DNA from: Phytophthora colocasiae
Taxonomy: Eukaryota > Oomycota > Peronosporomycetes > Peronosporales > Peronosporaceae
Length of the DNA: 64,000 nucleotides
Reading direction: 5' to 3'
Assembly: GCA_018806915.1 (NCBI GenBank)
Contig: JAGKQI010000055.1
Span: 1-64,000, forward strand
Position numbers and translations under genes: made by a program. Each line of letters opens with the position of its first letter. The first letter of the stretch is position 1. This document shows positions 1 to 13,314 of this stretch, one piece after another. Below the pieces are notes generated by a model. That model was not told the origin of the DNA. It saw only the letters and a program-made list of their open reading frames with translations, and ran no database searches.

Positions 1-1347
1 GTGTATAATCAGGGCCCACCGGTTCTACCGAGGGGACAGGGTCTTTAAATATAGCTGCTAAGGGGGGCTCTTTTATATATCATTTTTTTAAAAAAATGGT
101 AGTGGGCTGAGGGACCTAAATAGAGAGGTACCATCCGAAAGAGCACGAAAACGTACGCTATTTACAACGTAAGAAATGGTCACTCTTCATATAGCCAATG
201 ATAGAGCTGGAAACATCCCCTTCTTGAAAAACACTTGTATGAGCGTATACCTGGCTTGGGATGTTACATCTGACGGAGCACACGAGTTCGCTTCTCGGCG
301 AGGGCAGCGACATGAACCACCTCCGCGTGGAGCCATGATCCGGCGCCGCGCTACAAGCAGGCTACAACAGAGGACGGCGACGTCAGCTCGGTGGAGGTGG
401 CGGCTGAGCTGTACAACGAGGCGATGGGCAAAAAAGAAGCGCCAAGGCGTCGAACCTGACCGTGGCATTCTCCAAGTGCAACAAGACCATGGACGACCTG
501 CACAAACTTAACAAAACCGGAGACTACAACCAAAGAGGCAGAGCAAGCTTCCCGCCAAGTACGTTGAGCGCGAATACGCCAAGAACGTCAAGGATCGAGG
601 CTCGCCGAGTAGAACTGTCGGAGAGTGAACACAGCGTCTTCATTGTGTCAGCGCTCGTGACCTGCATCAGTGATGCCCAGGACCGGTCGACAGCGAACTC
701 CACGGACCCCGAGGAGCGGAAGCGTAACTCGCTGACCACTGCGGTCGAAGTACGAGACCAAGAGGATCCAGCGCTGGCGGGCGTGGGCAAGGCCGACTGG
801 GTGATCACGAAGGGTGTCCAGATGGTGGTAGTAATCGAGTCAAAAGCGCTGCGACGTCACTCCAAGCCAAGTACCAGAACATTTGCAACGATGGAGGCCG
901 CGCGCGGGTGAACAAGATGATCCAGAGCTCGTGGCAGTTGATCAAGGAGCATTCGCACGGACTTTCAGAGCCTGAGTCTTCGTGTCACGCGACAGCAGGC
1001 CGTACGCATGGACCAAACGTCTGTAATGGTGATCTCGGCCAAGCCTGATCTGCCATACAATCTGCTCAACATCGCCAACAAGGTCTACAGCATGCTATTG
1101 CACTTGCTTAACCGCCCAAATAATATATTTATTGATTATTTACCAACTGCTCTCTGTGCTTTACCAACTGCCAGGAGTGCTTACAAATTGTGCAATGAGT
1201 TTAAAAAGTGCGAAACAAGTGCTTAGGAAGTGCTCGAGAGGCTTACTAAGTGCGTGATCACAGAAGTCCACGGGGTCCACCGGTCTCCACCACTCGCCCC
1301 CTGCCTATTCTGTTGATAACGCCTTACGCTCTATATCAGGTATGGTT
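1..1347 (+). repeat. Array unit 1 (indel-rich)
   Basis: First visible unit. The pseudogene starts at ATG 312 and has lost its usual TAA near 1110. Numerous one- or two-base insertions relative to units 4-12 (for example around 345-360, 395-440 and 480-560) break every frame seen in the clean units. Confidence 0.9.
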
Positions 1348-2728
1348 GTGTATAATCAGGGCCCACCCGGTTCCACCGAGGGGACAGAGGTCTTTAAATA
1401 TAGCTGCTAAGGGGCTCTTTTATATATCATTTTTTTAAAAATGGTAGTGGACTGAGGACCTAAATAGAGAAGTACCATCCGAAAAGGCAGCTTACGAAAA
1501 CGTACGCTATTCTACAACGTAAGAAATGGTCACTCTTCATATAGCCAATGATAGAGCTGGAAACATCCCTTCTTGAAAAACACTTGTATATGAGCGTATA
1601 CCTGGCTTGGGATGTTACATCAATGACGGGCACACCACGAGTTCGCTTCTCGGCGAGGACAGCGACATGAACCACCTCCGCGTGGAGCCCATGATCCGGC
1701 GCCGCGCTACAACAGGCTACAACAGAGGACGGCGACGCGTCAGCTCGGTGGAGGTGGCGGCTGAAGCTGTACCAACGAGGCGATGGGCAAGAAGCGCAAG
1801 GCGTCGGACCTGACCGTGGCATTCTCCAAGTGCAACAAGACCATGGACGACCTGCACCAAACTTAACAAAACCGGAAGGACTACAACCAAGAAGGCAGAG
1901 CAGCTTCCCGCCATAAAGTACGTCGAGCGCGAATACGCCACAGAACGTCAAGGATCGAGGCTCGCCGGTAGAACCTGTCGAAGAGTGAACGCAGCGTCTT
2001 CATTGTGTCAGCGCTCGTGACCTGCATCAGCGATGCCTGCGCCAGGACCGGTCGACAGCGAACTCACGGACCCCGAGGAGCGGAAAGACGTAACTCGCTG
2101 ACCCTGGCGGTCGGAAGTACGAGACCAAGGATCCAGCGGGCTAGCGAGGCGTGGGCAAGGCCGACTGGGTGATCACGAAGGGTGTCCAGATGGTGGTAGT
2201 AATCGAGTCAAAGCGCTGCGACGTCCACTCAAGCCAAGAAGTACCAGGAACATTGCAACGATGGGAGGCCGCGCGCGGAGTGAACAAGATGATCCAGAGC
2301 TCGTGCTTTGCAGTTGATCAAAGGGCATTCGCCACAGGACTTTCCAGAGCTGAGTCTTTCGTGTCACGCGACAGCAAGGCCGTGTACGCATGGACCAAAC
2401 GTCTGTGGTGATCTCGGCCAAGCCTGATCTGCCATACAATCTGCTCAACATCGCCAACAAGGTCTACACAGCATGCTATTGCACCTTGTAACCGCCCAAA
2501 TAATATGTTATTGATTATTTACCAACTGCTCTCTGTGCTTACCAACTGCTGGGAGTGCTTACAAATTGTGCAATGAGTTTTAAAAAGTGCGTGACAAGTG
2601 CTTAGGAAGTGCTCGAGAGGCTTACTAGAGTGCGTGATCCCACAGGAAAGTCCACGAGGTCCACCGGTCTCCACCACCTCGCCCCCTGCCTATTCTGTTG
2701 ATAACGCCGCTCTATATCAGGTATGGTT
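1348..2728 (+). repeat. Array unit 2 (indel-rich, longest)
   Basis: At 1381 bp this is the longest unit. Insertions of one to a few bases are scattered along its whole length, for example near 1615-1640, 1765-1775, 1855-1880 and 2235-2280. Pseudogene region 1667-2491. Confidence 0.9.
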
Positions 2729-4057
2729 GTGTATAATCAGGGCCCACCGGTTCACTCTGAGGGACAGGGTCTCTTAAATATAGCTGCCTAAGGGGGCTCT
2801 TTTATATATCATTTTTTTAAAAAATGGTAGCGATGGACTGAGGGAGACCTAAATAGAGAGGTACCATCCGGAAAGAGCACGAAAACGTACGCTATTTACA
2901 ACGTAAGAAATGGTCACTCTTCATATAGCCAATGATAGAGCTGGAAACATCCCCTTCTTGAAAAACACTTGTATATGAGCGTATACCTGGCTTGGGATGT
3001 TACATCTGACGGGCACACGAGTTCGCTTCTCGGCGAGGACAGCGACATGAACCACCTCCGCGTGGAGCCCATGATCCGGCGCCGCGCTACAACAGGCTAC
3101 AACAGAGGACGGCGACGTCAGCTCGGTGGAGGTGGCGGCTGAGCTGTACAACGAGGCGATGGGCAAGAAGCGCAAGGCGTCGGACCTGACCGTGGCATTC
3201 TCCAAGTGCAACAAGACCATGGACGACCTGCACAAACTTAACAAAACCGGAGACTACAACCAAGAGGCAGAGCAGCTTCCCGCCAAGTACGTCGAGCGCG
3301 AATACGCCAAGAACGTCAAGGATCGAGGCTCGCCGGTAGAACTGTCAGAGAGTGAACGCAGCGTCTTCATTGTGTCAGCGCTCGTGACCTGCATCAGCGA
3401 TGCCCAGGACCGGTCGACAGCGAACTCACGGACCCCGAGGAGCGGAAGCGTAACTCGCTGACCCTGCGGTCGAAGTACGAGACCAAGGATCCAGCGCTAG
3501 CGAGGAAGGCGTGGGCAAGGCCGACTGGGTGATCACGAAGGGTGCCAGATGGTGGTAGTAATCGAGTCAAAGCGCTGCGACGTCACTCAAGCCAAGTACC
3601 AGAACATTGCAACGATGGAGGCCGCGCGCGAGTGAACAAGATGATCCAGAGCTCGTGGCAGTTGATCAGGGCATTCGCACGGACTTTCAGAGCTGAGTCT
3701 TCGTGTCACGCGACAGCAAGGCCGTACGCATGGACCAAACGTCAGTTGTGATCTCGGCCAAGCCTGATCACTGCCATACAATCTGCTCAACATCGCCAAC
3801 AAGGTCTACAGCATGCTATTGCACTTGTAACCGCCCAAAAAATATATTTATTGATTATTTACCAACTGCTCTCTGTGCTTACCAACTGCTGGGAGTGCTT
3901 ACAAATTGTGCAATGAGTTTAAAAAGTGCGACAAGTGCTTAGGAAGTGATAGAGAGGCTTACTAAGTGCGTGATCACGAAGTCCACAGGGTCCACCGGTC
4001 TCCACCACTCGCCCCTGCCTATTCTGTTGATAACGCCGCTCTATATCAGGTATGGTT
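2729..4057 (+). repeat. Array unit 3 (transitional)
   Basis: 1329 bp. The first part of the pseudogene (from 3047) matches the clean units, but indels return after about 3500. The pseudogene ends at TAA 3828-3830. It marks the transition from indel-rich to clean copies. Confidence 0.9.
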
Positions 4058-4369
4058 GTGTATAATCAGGGCCCACCGGTTCACCAGGGGACAGGGTCTT
4101 TAAATATAGCTGCTAATGTGGGGGGCTCTTTTATATATCATTTTTTTTAAAAAATGGTAGTGGACTGAGGGGACCTAAATAGAGAGGTACCATCCGAAAG
4201 AGCACGAAAACGTACGCTATTTACAACGTAAGAAATGGTCACTCTTCATATAGCCAATGATAGAGCTGGAAACATCCCTTCTTGAAAAACACTTGTATAT
4301 GAGCGTATACCTGGCCGGGATGTTACATCTGACGGGCACACGAGTTCGCTTCTCGGCGAGGACAGCGAC

Positions 4370-5148
4370 ATGAACCACCTCCGCGTGGAGCCCATGATCC
4401 GGCGCCGCGCTACAACAGGCTACAACGGGGACGGCGACGTCAGCTCGGTGGAGGTGGCGGCTGAGCTGTACAACGAGGCGATGGGCAAGAAGCGCAAGGC
4501 GTCGGACCTGACCGTGGCATTCTCCAAGTGCAACAAGACCATGGACGACCTGCACAAACTTAACAAAACCGGAGACTACAACCAAGAGGCAGAGCAGCTT
4601 CCCGCCAAGTACGTCGAGCGCGAATACGCCAAGAACGTCAAGGATCGAGGCTCGCCGGTAGAACTGTCAGAGAGTGAACGCAGCGTCTTCATTGTGTCAG
4701 CGCTCGTGACCTGCATCAGCGATGCCCAGGACCGGTCGACAGCGAACTCACGGACCCCGAGGAGCGGAAGCGTAACTCGCTGACCCTGCGGTCGAAGTAC
4801 GAGACCAAGGATCCAGCGCTAGCGGGCGTGGGCAAGGCCGACTGGGTGATCACGAAGGGTGCCCAGATGGTGGTAGTAATCGAGTCAAAGCGCTGCGACG
4901 TCACTCAAGCCAAGTACCAGAACATTGCAACGATGGAGGCCGCGCGCGGAGTGAACAAGATGATCCAGAGCTCGTGGCAGTTGATCAAGGGCATTCGCAC
5001 GGACTTTCAGAGCTGAGTCTTCGTGTCACGCGACAGCAAGGCCGTACGCATGGACCAAACGTCTGTGGTGATCTCGGCCAAGCCTGATCTGCCATACAAT
5101 CTGCTCAACATCGCCAACAAGGTCTACAGCATGCTATTGCACTTGTAA
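4370..5148 (+). pseudogene. Broken gene of the array unit, nuclease-like (best copy)
   Basis: The first frame (4370-4783, 137 aa) is Lys/Glu-rich and probably helical. All clean units then need a frame change near 4740 to reach the second frame (4828-5016 is its ATG-started part). That part contains ADW, then VVVIESK, then QAKYQN. The spacing of a lone Asp, an E-x-K and a downstream Gln is what PD-(D/E)XK nuclease folds show, including nuclease-like effector domains of oomycete Crinkler proteins; this assignment is my inference. A TGA at 5014-5016 is followed in the same frame by about 43 more codons up to TAA 5146-5148. The same frame change and TGA recur in the other clean units, so the lesions predate amplification. 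I do not claim a functional product. Confidence 0.5.
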
Positions 5149-5149
5149 C

Positions 5150-5376
5150 CGCCCAAATAATATATTTATTGATTATTTACCAACTGCTCTCTGTGCTTAC
5201 CAACTGCTGGGAGTGCTTACAAATTGTGCAATGAGTTTAAAAAGTGCGACAAGTGCTTAGGAAGTGCTCGAGAGGCTTACTAAGTGCGTGATCACGAAGT
5301 CCACGGGGTCCACCGGTCTCCACCACTCGCCCCCTGCCTATTCTGTTGATAACGCCGCTCTATATCAGGTATGGTT
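5150..5376 (+). repeat. Tail of the array unit with GTGCTTA-like words (unit 4 shown)
   Basis: After the pseudogene stop, words of the form GTGCTTA, GTGCG or GTGCTC recur every 10-20 bases between about 5195 and 5290. The tail ends with a C-rich stretch before the next unit. The same layout is present in all clean units. Its role is unknown. Confidence 0.6.
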
Positions 5377-6699
5377 GTGTATAATCGGGGCCCACCGGTT
5401 CACCGAGGGGACGGGGTCTTTAAATATAGCTGCTAAGGGGGGGGGCTCTTTTATATATCATTTTTTTTAAAAAATGGTAGTGGACTGAGGGGACCTAAAT
5501 AGAGAGGTACCATCCGAAAGAGCACGAAAACGTACGCTATTTACAACGTAAGAAATGGTCACTCTTCATATAGCCAATGATAGAGCTGGAAACATCCCCT
5601 TCTTGAAAAACACTTGTATATGAGCGTATACCTGGCTTGGGATGTTACATCTGACGGGCACACGAGTTCGCTTCTCGGCGAGGACAGCGACATGAACCAC
5701 CTCCGCGTGGAGCCCATGATCCGGCGCCGCGCTACAACAGGCTACAACAGAGGACGGCGACGTCAGCTCGGTGGAGGTGGCGGCTGAGCTGTACAACGAG
5801 GCGATGGGCAAGAAGCGCAAGGCGTCGAACCTGACCGTGGCATTCTCCAAGTGCAACAAGACCATGGACGACCTGCACAAACTTAACAAAACCGGAGACT
5901 ACAACCAAGAGGCAGAGCAGCTTCCCGCCAAGTACGTCGAGCGCGAATACGCCAAGAACGTCAAGGATCGAGGCTCGCCGGTAGAACTGTCGGAGAGTGA
6001 ACACAGCGTCTTCATTGTGTCAGCGCTCGTGACCTGCATCAGCGATGCCCAGGACCGGTCGACAGCGAACTCACGGACCCCGAGGAGCGGAAGCGTAACT
6101 CGCTGACCCTGCGGTCGAAGTACGAGACCAAGGATCCAGCGCTAGCGGGCGTGGGCAAGGCCGACTGGGTGATCACGAAGGGTGCCCAGATGGTGGTAGT
6201 AATCGAGTCAAAGCGCTGCGACGTCACTCAAGCCAAGTACCAGAACATTGCAACGATGGAGGCCGCGCGCGGAGTGAACAAGATGATCCAGAGCTCGTGG
6301 CAGTTGATCAAGGGCATTCGCACGGACTTTCAGAGCTGAGTCTTCGTGTCACGCGACAGCAAGGCCGTACGCATGGACCAAACGTCTGTGGTGATCTCGG
6401 CCAAGCCTGATCTGCCATACAATCTGCTCAACATCGCCAACAAGGTCTACAGCATGCTATTGCACTTGTAACCGCCCAAATAATATATTTATTGATTATT
6501 TACCAACTGCTCTCTGTGCTTACCAACTGCTGGGAGTGCTTACAAATTGTGCAATGAGTTTAAAAAGTGCGACAAGTGCTTAGGAAGTGCTCGAGAGGCT
6601 TACTAAGTGCGTGATCACGAAGTCCACGGGGTCCACCGGTCTCCACCACTCGCCCCCTGCCTATTCTGTTGATAACGCCGCTCTATATCAGGTATGGTT
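5377..6699 (+). repeat. Array unit 5
   Basis: 1323 bp clean copy with a run of about nine G near 5437. Pseudogene region 5692-6471. Confidence 0.93.
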
Positions 6700-8026
6700 G
6701 TGTATAATCGGGGCCCACCGGTTCACCGAGGGGACAGGGTCTTTAAATATAGCTGCTAAGGGGGGGGGCTCTTTTATATATCATTTTTTTTAAAAAATGG
6801 TAGTGGACTGAGGGGACCTAAATAGAGAGGTACCATCCGAAAGAGCACGAAAACGTACGCTATTTACAACGTAAGAAATGGTCACTCTTCATATAGCCAA
6901 TGATAGAGCTGGAAACATCCCCTTCTTGAAAAACACTTGTATATGAGCGTATACCTGGCTTGGGATGTTACATCTGACGGGCACACGAGTTCGCTTCTCG
7001 GCGAGGACAGCGACATGAACCACCTCCGCGTGGAGCCCATGATCCGGCGCCGCGCTACAACAGAAGCTACACAACAGAGGACGGCGACGTCAGCTCGGTG
7101 GAGGTGGCGGCTGAGCTGTACAACGAGGCGATGGGCAAGAAGCGCAAGGCGTCGAACCTGACCGTGGCATTCTCCAAGTGCAACAAGACCATGGACGACC
7201 TGCACAAACTTAACAAAACCGGAGACTACAACCAAGAGGCAGAGCAGCTTCCCGCCAAGTACGTCGAGCGCGAATACGCCAAGAACGTCCAGGATCGAGG
7301 CTCGCCGGTAGAACTGTCGGAGAGTGAACACAGCGTCTTCATTGTGTCAGCGCTCGTGACCTGCATCAGCGATGCCCAGGACCGGTCGACAGCGAACTCA
7401 CGGACCCCGAGGAGCGGAAGCGTAACTCGCTGACCCTGCGGTCGAAGTACGAGACCAAGGATCCAGCGCTAGCGGGCGTGGGCAAGGCCGACTGGGTGAT
7501 CACGAAGGGTGCCCAGATGGTGGTAGTAATCGAGTCAAAGCGCTGCGACGTCACTCAAGCCAAGTACCAGAACATTGCAACGATGGAGGCCGCGCGCGGA
7601 GTGAACAAGATGATCCAGAGCTCGTGGCAGTTGATCAAGGGCATTCGCACGGACTTTCAGAGCTGAGTCTTCGTGTCACGCGACAGCAAGGCCGTACGCA
7701 TGGACCAAACGTCTGTGGTGATCTCGGCCAAGCCTGATCTGCCATACAATCTGCTCAACATCGCCAACAAGGTCTACAGCATGCTATTGCACTTGTAACC
7801 GCCCAAAAAATATATTTATTGATTATTTACCAACTGCTCTCTGTGCTTACCAACTGCTGGGAGTGCTTACAAATTGTGCAATGAGTTTAAAAAGTGCGAC
7901 AAGTGCTTAGGAAGTGCTCGAGAGGCTTACTAAGTGCGTGATCACGAAGTCCACGGGGTCCACCGGTCTCAACCACTCGCCCCCTGCCTATTCTGTTGAT
8001 AACGCCGCTCTATATCAGGTATGGTT
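6700..8026 (+). repeat. Array unit 6
   Basis: 1327 bp clean copy. A small insertion near 7061-7072 (AGAAGCTACAC in place of AGGCTAC) changes the frame upstream of the main ORF. Pseudogene region 7015-7798. Confidence 0.93.
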
Positions 8027-9344
8027 GTGTATAATCGGGGCCCACCGGTTCACCGAGGGGACGGGGTCTTTAAATATAGCTGCTAAGGGGGGGGGCTCTT
8101 TTATATATCATTTTTAAAAATGGTAGTGGACTGAGGGGACCTAAATAGAGAGGTACCATCCGAAAGAGCACGAAAACGTACGCTATTTACAACGTAAGAA
8201 ATGGTCACTCTTCATATAGCCAATGATAGAGCTGGAAACATCCCCTTCTTGAAAAACACTTGTATATGAGCGTATACCTGGCTTGGGATGTTACATCTGA
8301 CGGGCACACGAGTTCGCTTCTCGGCGAGGACAGCGACATGAACCACCTCCGCGTGGAGCCCATGATCCGGCGCCGCGCTACAACAGGCTACAACAGAGGA
8401 CGGCGACGTCAGCTCGGTGGAGGTGGCGGCTGAGCTGTACAACGAGGCGATGGGCAAGAAGCGCAAGGCGTCGAACCTGACCGTGGCATTCTCCAAGTGC
8501 AACAAGACCATGGACGACCTGCACAAACTTAACAAAACCGGAGACTACAACCAAGAGGCAGAGCAGCTTCCCGCCAAGTACGTCGAGCGCGAATACGCCA
8601 AGAACGTCAAGGATCGAGGCTCGCCGGTAGAACTGTCGGAGAGTGAACACAGCGTCTTCATTGTGTCAGCGCTCGTGACCTGCATCAGCGATGCCCAGGA
8701 CCGGTCGACAGCGAACTCACGGACCCCGAGGAGCGGAAGCGTAACTCGCTGACCCTGCGGTCGAAGTACGAGACCAAGGATCCAGCGCTAGCGGGCGTGG
8801 GCAAGGCCGACTGGGTGATCACGAAGGGTGCCCAGATGGTGGTAGTAATCGAGTCAAAGCGCTGCGACGTCACTCAAGCCAAGTACCAGAACATTGCAAC
8901 GATGGAGGCCGCGCGCGGAGTGAACAAGATGATCCAGAGCTCGTGGCAGTCGATCAAGGGCATTCGCACGGACTTTCAGAGCTGAGTCTTCGTGTCACGC
9001 GACAGCAAGGCCGTACGCATGGACCAAACGTCTGTGGTGATCTCGGCCAAGCCTGATCTGCCATACAATCTGCTCAACATCGCCAACAAGGTCTACAGCA
9101 TGCTATTGCACTTGTAACCGCCCAAAAATATATTTATTGATTATTTACCAACTGCTCTCTGTGCTTACCAACTGCTGGGAGTGCTTACAAATTGTGCAAT
9201 GAGTTTAAAAAGTGCGACAAGTGCTTAGGAAGTGCTCGAGAGGCTTACTAAGTGCGTGATCACGAAGTCCACGGGGTCCACCGGTCTCCACCACTCGCCC
9301 CCTGCCTATTCTGTTGATAACGCCGCTCTATATCAGGTATGGTT
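8027..9344 (+). repeat. Array unit 7
   Basis: 1318 bp clean copy with a short T/A tract near 8110. Pseudogene region 8338-9117. Confidence 0.93.
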
Positions 9345-10665
9345 GTGTATAATCGGGGCCCACCGGTTCACCGAGGGACAGGGTCTTTAAATATAGCTGC
9401 TAAGGGAGGGGCTCTTTATATATCATTTTTTTTTAAAAAATGGTAGTGGACTGAGGGGACCTAAATAGAGAGGTACCATCCGAAAGAGCACGAAAACGTA
9501 CGCTATTTACAACGTAAGAAATGGTCACTCTTCATATAGCCAATGATAGAGCTGGAAACATCCCCTTCTTGAAAAACACTTGTATATGAGCGTATACCTG
9601 GCTTGGGATGTTACATCTGACGGGCACACGAGTTCGCTTCTCGGCGAGGACAGCGACATGAACCACCTCCGCGTGGAGCCCATGATCCGGCGCCGCGCTA
9701 CAACAGGCTACAACAGAGGACGGCGACGTCAGCTCGGTGGAGGTGGCGGCTGAGCTGTACAACGAGGCGATGGGCAAGAAGCGCAAGGCGTCGGACCTGA
9801 CCGTGGCATTCTCCAAGTGCAACAAGACCATGGACGACCTGCACAAACTTAACAAAACCGGAGACTACAACCAAGAGGCAGAGCAGCTTCCCGCCAAGTA
9901 CGTCGAGCGCGAATACGCCAAGAACGTCAAGGATCGAGGCTCGCCGGTAGAACTGTCGGAGAGTGAACACAGCGTCTTCATTGTGTCAGCGCTCGTGACC
10001 TGCATCAGCGATGCCCAGGACCGGTCGACAGCGAACTCACGGACCCCGAGGAGCGGAAGCGTAACTCGCTGACCCTGCGGTCGAAGTACGAGACCAAGGA
10101 TCCAGCGCTAGCGGGCGTGGGCAAGGCCGACTGGGCGATCACGAAGGGTGCCCAGATGGTGGTAGTAATCGAGTCAAAGCGCTGCGACGTCACTCAAGCC
10201 AAGTACCAGAACATTGCAACGATGGAGGCCGCGCGCGGAGTGAACAAGATGATCCAGAGCTCGTGGCAGTTGATCAAGGGCATTCGCACGGACTTTCAGA
10301 GCTGAGTCTTCGTGTCACGCGACAGCAAGGCCGTACGCATGGACCAAACGTCTGTGGTGATCTCGGCCAAGCCTGATCTGCCATACAATCTGCTCAACAT
10401 CGCCAACAAGGTCTACAGCATGCTATTGCACTTGTAACCGCCCAAATAATATATTTATTGATTATTTACCAACTGCTCTCTGTGCTTACCAACTGCTGGG
10501 AGTGCTTACAAATTGTGCAATGAGTTTAAAAAGTGCGACAAGTGCTTAGGAAGTGCTCGAGAGGCTTACTAAGTGCGTGATCACGAAGTCCACGGGGTCC
10601 ACCGGTCTCAACCACTCGCCCCCTGCCTATTCTGTTGATAACGCCGCTCTATATCAGGTATGGTT
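9345..10665 (+). repeat. Array unit 8
   Basis: 1321 bp clean copy. Pseudogene region 9658-10437. A private Val-to-Ala change (GTG to GCG) lies just before the nuclease-like core near 10135. Confidence 0.93.
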
Positions 10666-11989
10666 GTGTATAATCGGGGCCCACCGGTTCACCGAGGGGA
10701 CGGGGTCTTTAAATATAGCTGCTAAGGGGGGGGGGCTCTTTTATATATCATTTTTTTTAAAAAATGGTAGTGGACTGAGGGGACCTAAATAGAGAGGTAC
10801 CATCCGAAAGAGCACGAAAACGTACGCTATTTACAACGTAAGAAATGGTCACTCTTCATATAGCCAATGATAGAGCTGGAAACATCCCCTTCTTGAAAAA
10901 CACTTGTATATGAGCGTATACCTGGCTTGGGATGTTACATCTGACGGGCACACGAGTTCGCTTCTCGGCGAGGACAGCGACATGAACCACCTCCGCGTGG
11001 AGCCCATGATCCGGCGCCGCGCTACAACAGGCTACAACAGAGGACGGCGACGTCAGCTCGGTGGAGGTGGCGGCTGAGCTGTACAACGAGGCGATGGGCA
11101 AGAAGCGCAAGGCGTCGAACCTGACCGTGGCATTCTCCAAGTGCAACAAGACCATGGACGACCTGCACAAACTTAACAAAACCGGAGACTACAACCAAGA
11201 GGCAGAGCAGCTTCCCGCCAAGTACGTCGAGCGCGAATACGCCAAGAACGTCAGGATCGAGGCTCGCCGGTAGAACTGTCGGAGAGTGAACACAGCGTCT
11301 TCATTGTGTCAGCGCTCGTGACCTGCATCAGCGATGCCCAGGACCGGTCGACAGCGAACTCACGGACCCCGAGGAGCGGAAGCGTAACTCGCTGACCCTG
11401 CGGTCGAAGTACGAGACCAAGGATCCAGCGCTAGCGGGCGTGGGCAAGGCCGACTGGGTGATCACGAAGGGTGCCCAGATGGTGGTAGTAATCGAGTCAA
11501 AGCGCTGCGACGTCACTCGAAGCCAGAATGCCAGAACATTGCAACGATGGAGGCCGCGCGCGGAGTGAACAAGATGATCCAGAGCTCGTGGCAGTTGATC
11601 AAGGGCATTCGCACGGACTTTCAGAGCTGAGTCTTCGTGTCACGCGACAGCAAGGCCGTACGCATGGACCAAACGTCTGTGGTGATCTCGGCCAAGCCTG
11701 ATCTGCCATACAATCTGCTCAACATCGCCAACAAGGTCTACAGCATGCTATTGCACTTGTAACCGCCCAAATAATATATTTATTGATTATTTACCAACTG
11801 CTCTCTGTGCTTACCAACTGCTGGGAGTGCTTACAAATTGTGCAATGAGTTTAAAAAGTGCGACAAGTGCTTAGGAAGTGCTCGAGAGGCTTACTAAGTG
11901 CGTGATCACGAAGTCCACGGGGTCCACCGGTCTCAACCACTCGCCCCTGCCTATTCTGTTGATAACGCCGCTCTATATCAGGTATGGTT
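10666..11989 (+). repeat. Array unit 9
   Basis: 1324 bp. A private one-base deletion near 11252 truncates the upstream ORF at 11273, and a small rearrangement near 11518-11530 breaks the nuclease-like frame. Pseudogene region 10982-11762. Confidence 0.92.
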
Positions 11990-13314
11990 GTGTATAATCG
12001 GGGCCCACCGGTTCACCGAGGGGACGGGGTCTTTAAATATAGCTGCTAAGGGGGGGGGGGCTCTTTTATATATCATTTTTTTTAAAAAATGGTAGTGGAC
12101 TGAGGGGACCTAAATAGAGAGGTACCATCCGAAAGAGCACGAAAACGTACGCTATTTACAACGTAAGAAATGGTCACTCTTCATATAGCCAATGATAGAG
12201 CTGGAAACATCCCCTTCTTGAAAAACACTTGTATATGAGCGTATACCTGGCTTGGGATGTTACATCTGACGGGCACACGAGTTCGCTTCTCGGCGAGGAC
12301 AGCGACATGAACCACCTCCGCGTGGAGCCCATGATCCGGCGCCGCGCTACAACAGGCTACAACAGAGGACGGCGACGTCAGCTCGGTGGAGGTGGCGGCT
12401 GAGCTGTACAACGAGGCGATGGGCAAGAAGCGCAAGGCGTCGGACCTGACCGTGGCATTCTCCAAGTGCAACAAGACCATGGACGACCTGCACAAACTTA
12501 ACAAAACCGGAGACTACAACCAAGAGGCAGAGCAGCTTCCCGCCAAGTACGTCGAGCGCGAATACGCCAAGAACGTCAAGGATCGAGGCTCGCCGGTAGA
12601 ACTGTCGGAGAGTGAACACAGCGTCTTCATTGTGTCAGCGCTCGTGACCTGCATCAGCGATGCCCAGGACCGGTCGACAGCGAACTCACGGACCCCGAGG
12701 AGCGGAAGCGTAACTCGCTGACCCTGCGGTCGAAGTACGAGACCAAGGATCCAGCGCTAGCGGGCGTGGGCAAGGCCGACTGGGTGATCACGAAGGGTGC
12801 CCAGATGGTGGTAGTAATCGAGTCAAAGCGCTGCGACGTCACTCAAGCCAAGTACCAGAACATTGCAACGATGGAGGCCGCGCGCGGAGTGAACAAGATG
12901 ATCCAGAGCTCGTGGCAGTCGATCAAGGGCATTCGCACGGACTTTCAGAGCTGAGTCTTCGTGTCACGCGACAGCAAGGCCGTACGCATGGACCAAACGT
13001 CTGTGGTGATCTCGGCCAAGCCTGATCTGCCATACAATCTGCTCAACATCGCCAACAAGGTCTACAGCATGCTATTGCACTTGTAACCGCCCAAATAATA
13101 TATTTATTGATTATTTACCAACTGCTCTCTGTGCTTACCAACTGCTGGGAGTGCTTACAAATTGTGCAATGAGTTTAAAAAGTGCGACAAGTGCTTAGGA
13201 AGTGCTCGAGAGGCTTACTAAGTGCGTGATCACGAAGTCCACGGGGTCCACCGGTCTCCACCACTCGCCCCCTGCCTATTCTGTTGATAACGCCGCTCTA
13301 TATCAGGTATGGTT
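11990..13314 (+). repeat. Array unit 10
   Basis: 1325 bp clean copy with one of the longest G-runs (near 12050). Pseudogene region 12307-13086. Confidence 0.93.

Larger units (their letters stand above)
4058..5376 (+). repeat. Array unit 4
   Basis: 1319 bp. It has one base fewer than the other clean units near 4425, which joins the ATG at 4370 to the downstream frame. This is the longest reading frame of the array. Confidence 0.93.
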
